Source: Actinomycetota bacterium
Lineage (GTDB): Bacteria > Actinomycetota > Nitriliruptoria > Euzebyales > Egibacteraceae
Direction of reading: 5' to 3'
NCBI GenBank assembly: GCA_019347785.1
Contig: JAHWKQ010000113.1
Span: 1 to 7,324, forward strand
DNA length: 7,324 nt
A model generated the notes under the pieces. The model did not search any database, had not been told where the DNA came from, and saw only the letters and a list, made by a program, of their open reading frames with translations. Positions 4,885-7,324 of the stretch are shown here, piece by piece; positions within the stretch are counted from its first letter, which is position 1; each line of letters starts with the position of its first letter. A program made the translations under genes and the position numbers.

Positions 4885-5649
4885 ATGTCCGGCCCGTTGG
4901 GGATCATGTCGGTCGTGCTGCTCGAGAGCGCGGTCGGGGGCGCTGTCGTGCTGTGGGCCAGTGGCGTGTGGGGCGTCGTCAGGCGCGGCTTCTTCCTGCT
5001 CACCGGCACGACGATCGCCCTGTGTGCCCTGGCGGCCTTGCAGCTGCTGAGGACGCAGTCGGGCGCCGGCGCGGCGCCCGCCGGCGTGTGGGCGCTGGGG
5101 GTGTTCACGGCCCTGGCGTGGCTGTGGCAGGCGGTGCTGCTGGCGCGCCGGGACGGCGCCGCCCGGGTGATGGGGCTGGCCGCGTCCGCGGCTGGCGTCG
5201 CCTCCCTGGTGCCCGTCGCCGGACTCGGCGATGCCGGGCTCGTCTCGTCGCTGGTCCAGCTGGCCCTCGGCTCGCTGTTCCTGGGCTCGACGGTCTTCGG
5301 CCTGCTGCTGGGCCACTGGTACCTGGTCGAGCGCCGCCTGCCGGGGCTCTACATGGTGCGCGGCGCGCGCTGGTACGCGGTCGGGGTGGTCGCGGCCGCC
5401 GCCGCCGCCGCGCTGTCCGCCGGCAACCCCGGCACGGACGCGGCCGGCTTCTCCCCGGTGCTCGCCGTCCCTGGCTTCAGCCTCTGGCTGGCCGGTGGCC
5501 TCGTCGCCGTCTGCGCGCTCATCGCCGGCTTCGTGTGGCGGCTGGCCGGCGAGGGCGGTCGCTCGATCCAGGCGGCGACCGGCATGTTCTATCTGGCGGT
5601 GATCATGGCCTTCTCAGCCGAGATGTCGGCCAAGCTGGGCTTCTTCTAG
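4885..5649 (+). CDS. Eight-helix integral membrane protein with GHWYLV motif, function unknown
   Basis: 254 residues, nearly all hydrophobic. I count eight probable transmembrane helices at about residues 7-32, 34-54, 67-87, 94-115, 120-147, 162-180, 190-218 and 228-254. Helix 5 ends in LLLGHWYLVERRLPG (His144, Trp145, Tyr146), and the last helix carries an acidic residue in AFSAEMSAKLGFF. A polar His-Trp-Tyr at a membrane boundary and a buried Glu suggest a ligand-, ion- or cofactor-binding site rather than a scaffold. I recall similar GHWYL membrane proteins of unknown function in other bacteria but cannot name a family. Start candidates are ATG 4885 and ATG 4906. 4885 has a GGGGG tract 3 nt upstream, and both keep helix 1. 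The stop TAG 5647-5649 overlaps the stop of the convergent methyltransferase gene. Confidence 0.8.
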   Translation: MSGPLGIMSVVLLESAVGGAVVLWASGVWGVVRRGFFLLTGTTIALCALAALQLLRTQSGAGAAPAGVWALGVFTALAWLWQAVLLARRDGAARVMGLAASAAGVASLVPVAGLGDAGLVSSLVQLALGSLFLGSTVFGLLLGHWYLVERRLPGLYMVRGARWYAVGVVAAAAAAALSAGNPGTDAAGFSPVLAVPGFSLWLAGGLVAVCALIAGFVWRLAGEGGRSIQAATGMFYLAVIMAFSAEMSAKLGFF

Positions 5650-6278
5650 GTCGCGGCCTCGCGGACGGCGGCCAGAAGCCCGTCACCGACCGGCAGGATC
5701 ACGGCGTCGAGCTCCGGGTCCTCGCGCACCGCGTCGTTGAACCGGCGCAGACCCTCGGTGTCGCTGTCGGTGGTCGCCCCCGCCACGCGCCCACCCCACA
5801 GGACGTTGTCGGCCATGACGAGACCCCCGGGGCGAAGCATTCGCTTGGCGTGCTCCAGGTAGTCGGGGTACTCGCTCTTGGCCGCGTCCACGAAGACCAG
5901 CTCGTAAGAAGCGTCGGCCAGGCGCGGCAGGACGCCGAGAGCCGGTCCCAGGATCATCCGCACCCGGTCGCCGCGTCCGGCCCTGGCGAACATCGACTGG
6001 GCGATCGCCTGGTGCTCGGCGTCCAGATCGATCGTGGTCAGGGTGCCGCGGGGGTCCATGCCGCCCAGCAGCCACAGGCCGCTGTAGCCGCCTCCGGTGC
6101 CGATCTCGGCGACATGGCGCGCGCTGACCAGCCGTGCGAACCAGCGCAGCAGCGCCCCCGTCTCCGGCGGCACCGCGGGGATGCCCGCGGCCTGGCTGCG
6201 CTGGAGGGCCTCCCGCAGCGCCTCGTCCCCGTCGGTCTCGGCGAAGCTGCGCATGTAAACCGTCGTTGCCTCGTCCAT
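5646..6278 (-). CDS. SAM-dependent O-methyltransferase, family 3 (Rv1220c-like)
   Basis: 210 residues, a single class I methyltransferase fold. The SAM loop is VAEIGTGGGYSGLWLL (about residues 56-71), and the acidic end of strand 2 is TTIDLD (Asp84). The divalent-metal and catalytic positions of the caffeoyl-CoA O-methyltransferase group are present: Asp131 and Lys134 in FVDAAKSEYPDYL, then Asp157-Asn158 in LRPGGLVMADNVLWGGRV. The end reads LPVGDGLLAAVRE. The stretches SGLWLL, LTTID and LADASY also occur in M. tuberculosis Rv1220c, the gene divergent from sigE there, so this is probably its positional counterpart. The methyl acceptor is unknown. I chose ATG 6278 with AGGAG about 10 nt upstream; a TTG at 6350 would add 24 residues not expected for the family. 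Its stop shares CTAG (5646-5649) with the stop of the membrane gene. Confidence 0.92.
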   Translation of the reverse strand: MDEATTVYMRSFAETDGDEALREALQRSQAAGIPAVPPETGALLRWFARLVSARHVAEIGTGGGYSGLWLLGGMDPRGTLTTIDLDAEHQAIAQSMFARAGRGDRVRMILGPALGVLPRLADASYELVFVDAAKSEYPDYLEHAKRMLRPGGLVMADNVLWGGRVAGATTDSDTEGLRRFNDAVREDPELDAVILPVGDGLLAAVREAAT

Positions 6279-6359
6279 GTGCCGGGCGCTCCTCGCTCCG
6301 CTGCGTGTGGCGGAAGCAAACCACGCGGAAGGGCTGGGCGAAACTCTCAAATGCCCACC

Positions 6360-6387
6360 GGGAACCGTGGTGACGGCGACCGGCGTT
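6360..6387 (+). promoter_or_regulatory. ECF sigma-type promoter upstream of sigE
   Basis: GGGAACC (6360-6366), a 17-nt spacer and CGTT (6384-6387) match the GGAAC/CGTT pattern recognised by SigE/SigH/SigR-type ECF factors. A start near 6394 would give a leader of about 140 nt to the sigE GTG. This is a likely autoregulatory promoter. The pattern is short, and I found no second copy in a non-coding stretch of this window. Confidence 0.55.
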
Positions 6388-6473
6388 GCATGGGCAGTCG
6401 GCCGGGCGCCGCCCCGTTCCCCGCGCGGGCCTCCCGGCGCAGGACGCGGACGCTGGGAGGTCCAGGTGCCCGG

Positions 6474-6481
6474 TACACTCG
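6474..6481 (+). promoter_or_regulatory. -10 box TACACT with CG discriminator upstream of sigE
   Basis: TACACT (6474-6479) fits TAnnnT. With the following CG it resembles the TAGACTCG boxes at the cupin and pepA promoters. A start near 6486 would leave a leader of about 46 nt. No -35 is recognisable. Confidence 0.4.
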
Positions 6482-6492
6482 AGGGCGCGCTG

Positions 6493-6508
6493 CACGACCG
6501 CGGTCGTG
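6493..6508. promoter_or_regulatory. Perfect 16-bp palindrome, candidate operator in the sigE leader
   Basis: CACGACCGCGGTCGTG is its own reverse complement. It lies about 14 nt downstream of the TACACT box and 13 nt upstream of the sigE Shine-Dalgarno. A dimeric repressor bound here would block initiation or early elongation; as RNA it could instead form a hairpin. Confidence 0.45.
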
Positions 6509-6521
6509 TCCGGCGAGTGAC

Positions 6522-6527
6522 AAGGAG
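6522..6527 (+). promoter_or_regulatory. Ribosome binding site deciding the GTG start of sigE
   Basis: AAGGAG followed by CGCGC and GTG 6533: a strong site with a 5-nt spacer. Confidence 0.75.
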
Positions 6528-6532
6528 CGCGC

Positions 6533-7138
6533 GTGGCTCCAGCGCGGGGCGCCCGGCCTGCGGACGACGGCCCGCCCGGGGACGGGTCGGCGGACAGGAG
6601 GCCCAGCGAGCAGGAGCTTGCCGAGCGGTACGGCCAGAAGATCTACAACGTGGCCTACCGGCTCACCGGCGACGCCGACGAGGCCGCCGACCTGGCCCAG
6701 GACGTCTTCGTCCGCGCGCTGCGCAACCTGCACCGCTACCAGCCGGGGACCTTCGACGGCTGGCTGTACCGCATCACGAAGAACCTGTTCCTCGACCACG
6801 TCCGCCGGCGCCGGCGCCTGCGCCTGGAGCCCCTGCCGGAGGCGGAGTGGCGCGCGCCCGTCTCATCCGACCCGGGCCCGGAGGACGTCCTGGAGCGCCG
6901 CACGCTGGAGGCCCGCGTGGAGGCGGCGCTGCAGTCGCTGCCGGAGGACTTCCGGCTGGCGGTCGTGCTGTGCGACGTGGAGAACCTGACCTACCAGGAG
7001 GTGGCGGCCGCCACCGGCTGGCCGTTGGGCACGGTGCGCTCGCGCATCCACCGCGGCCGCAAGCGGCTGCGTGCCTACCTGGAGCAGCGGGCCGGCGCCC
7101 CGCCGCGCGCCCCCGGACGCGGGCGAACGGATGACTGA
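6533..7138 (+). CDS. sigE: ECF RNA polymerase sigma factor, SigE-like
   Basis: 201 residues. After a disordered N-terminal tail of about 28 residues, region 2 spans about 30-95. It includes the core-binding and -10-recognition block AYRLTGDADEAADLAQDVFV and YQPGTFDGWLYRITKNLFLD. An acidic/proline linker (about 96-125) leads to region 4 at about 126-187, with SLPEDFRLAVVLCDVE and the helix-turn-helix PLGTVRSRIHRGRKRLRAYL. YQPGTF.GWL.RIT.NLFLD and LGTVRSRIHRGR closely match M. tuberculosis SigE, the envelope and oxidative-stress sigma factor. The neighbours agree: a divergent Rv1220c-like methyltransferase on one side and an anti-sigma gene on the other. GTG 6533 is supported by AAGGAG at 5 nt. 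The last 8 nt overlap the anti-sigma start (ATGACTGA), indicating translational coupling. An ECF-type promoter, a second -10 box and a palindrome lie upstream. Confidence 0.93.
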   Translation: MAPARGARPADDGPPGDGSADRRPSEQELAERYGQKIYNVAYRLTGDADEAADLAQDVFVRALRNLHRYQPGTFDGWLYRITKNLFLDHVRRRRRLRLEPLPEAEWRAPVSSDPGPEDVLERRTLEARVEAALQSLPEDFRLAVVLCDVENLTYQEVAAATGWPLGTVRSRIHRGRKRLRAYLEQRAGAPPRAPGRGRTDD

Positions 7139-7324
7139 GCCCTGCGACGGCGTCGAGCCGCTGCACTCGGCCTGGCTCGACGACGAGCTTGACGCGGCCG
7201 GGCGGGCGCGCGTCGACGACCACCTGGCCCGCTGCGAGGCGTGTCGAGCCGCCGTGGACGGCCTGCGCCGCGCCCGCGCGGCCGTGCGCAACCTGCCGCG
7301 GCGTCGCCCGTCCGTCCCCCCGAC
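7131..7324 (+). CDS. rseA: Zinc-finger anti-sigma factor, RseA-like, truncated by window end
   Basis: ATG 7131 overlaps the sigE stop in ATGACTGA, and the frame stays open to the window end, giving the first 64 residues (MTEPCDGVEPLHSAWLDDEL, then DDHLARCEACRAAVDGL). This is the zf-HC2/ZAS fold that clamps an ECF sigma factor. The HxxxCxxC motif is His31, Cys35 and Cys38; His12 or Cys5 could supply the fourth zinc ligand. The helix LHSAWLDDELDAAGRARVDDHL is the usual start of the domain. By position and overlap it should inhibit the adjacent SigE and release it on redox or envelope stress. The ORF is not in any long frame on its own, so it is easily missed. Whether a transmembrane segment follows, as in membrane-bound relatives, lies outside the window. 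Confidence 0.88.
   Translation, partial: MTEPCDGVEPLHSAWLDDELDAAGRARVDDHLARCEACRAAVDGLRRARAAVRNLPRRRPSVPP

Noticed and set aside
4796..5050. Small 84-codon gene starting at the ATG in the thioesterase/membrane divergent region
   Set aside because: Overlaps the membrane gene out of frame, is Arg/Ser-rich and has no Shine-Dalgarno.
6279..6350. TTG start at 6350 for the methyltransferase
   Set aside because: It adds 24 residues absent from the usual domain start; ATG 6278 is the better start.
6338..6360. TGGGC/GCCCA inverted repeat in the sigE upstream region
   Set aside because: Five pairs with a 13-nt loop are expected by chance in this composition.
4953..6989. 678-codon plus-strand reading frame across three genes
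   Set aside because: Out of frame with the membrane gene, antisense to the methyltransferase and out of frame with sigE; composition is Arg/Gly/Ala-rich with no domain.

Overview
This window looks like part of a very GC-rich (visibly above 70%) actinobacterial chromosome. The strongest phylogenetic clue is gene order. An O-methyltransferase like Mycobacterium tuberculosis Rv1220c is divergent from an ECF sigma factor like SigE, which is followed by an overlapping zinc-finger anti-sigma factor, as in Rv1220c-sigE-rseA. The class-E-type sortase end, GTG starts and TAnnnT -10 boxes agree. The exact class cannot be read from the window. It could be a lineage outside the well-studied genera, because several other genes are only generically recognisable.

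Layout. (1) Positions 1-273 hold the C-terminal end of a sortase-like gene on +, convergent with a two-gene unit on - : a HAD phosphatase (1547-858) followed by a membrane-anchored coiled-coil protein (816-289). (2) A short divergent promoter region (about 1549-1584) separates the HAD gene from a + strand lipoprotein (1586-2230), whose 3' end runs 119 nt antisense into a cupin gene (- strand, 2546-2112). (3) The 215-nt divergent region between the cupin and leucyl aminopeptidase pepA holds two tandem 62-bp repeats, each with a nested inverted repeat, flanked by two -10 boxes that share the same 9-mer. (4) pepA (2762-4267) is convergent with an FlK-type acyl-CoA thioesterase (4740-4282), which is divergent from an eight-helix membrane protein with a GHWYLV motif (4885-5649). 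(5) That gene shares its stop tetranucleotide CTAG with the O-methyltransferase (6278-5646). (6) A 254-nt regulatory region with an ECF-type promoter, a housekeeping-type -10 and a perfect 16-bp palindrome leads into sigE and the truncated anti-sigma gene.

How the genes work together. The only clear functional module is sigma/anti-sigma: SigE directs an envelope/stress regulon, the anti-sigma factor holds it inactive, and the ECF-like promoter upstream suggests autoregulation. HAD plus membrane protein is a probable operon with no known joint function. Everything else is small, alternating transcription units. Genes are tightly packed: three convergent pairs have gaps or overlaps of 15 nt or less, and a fourth overlaps by 119 nt.

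I see no defence island, CRISPR array, insertion sequence, tRNA or rRNA. The most unexplained item is the tandem repeat pair at 2566-2689.
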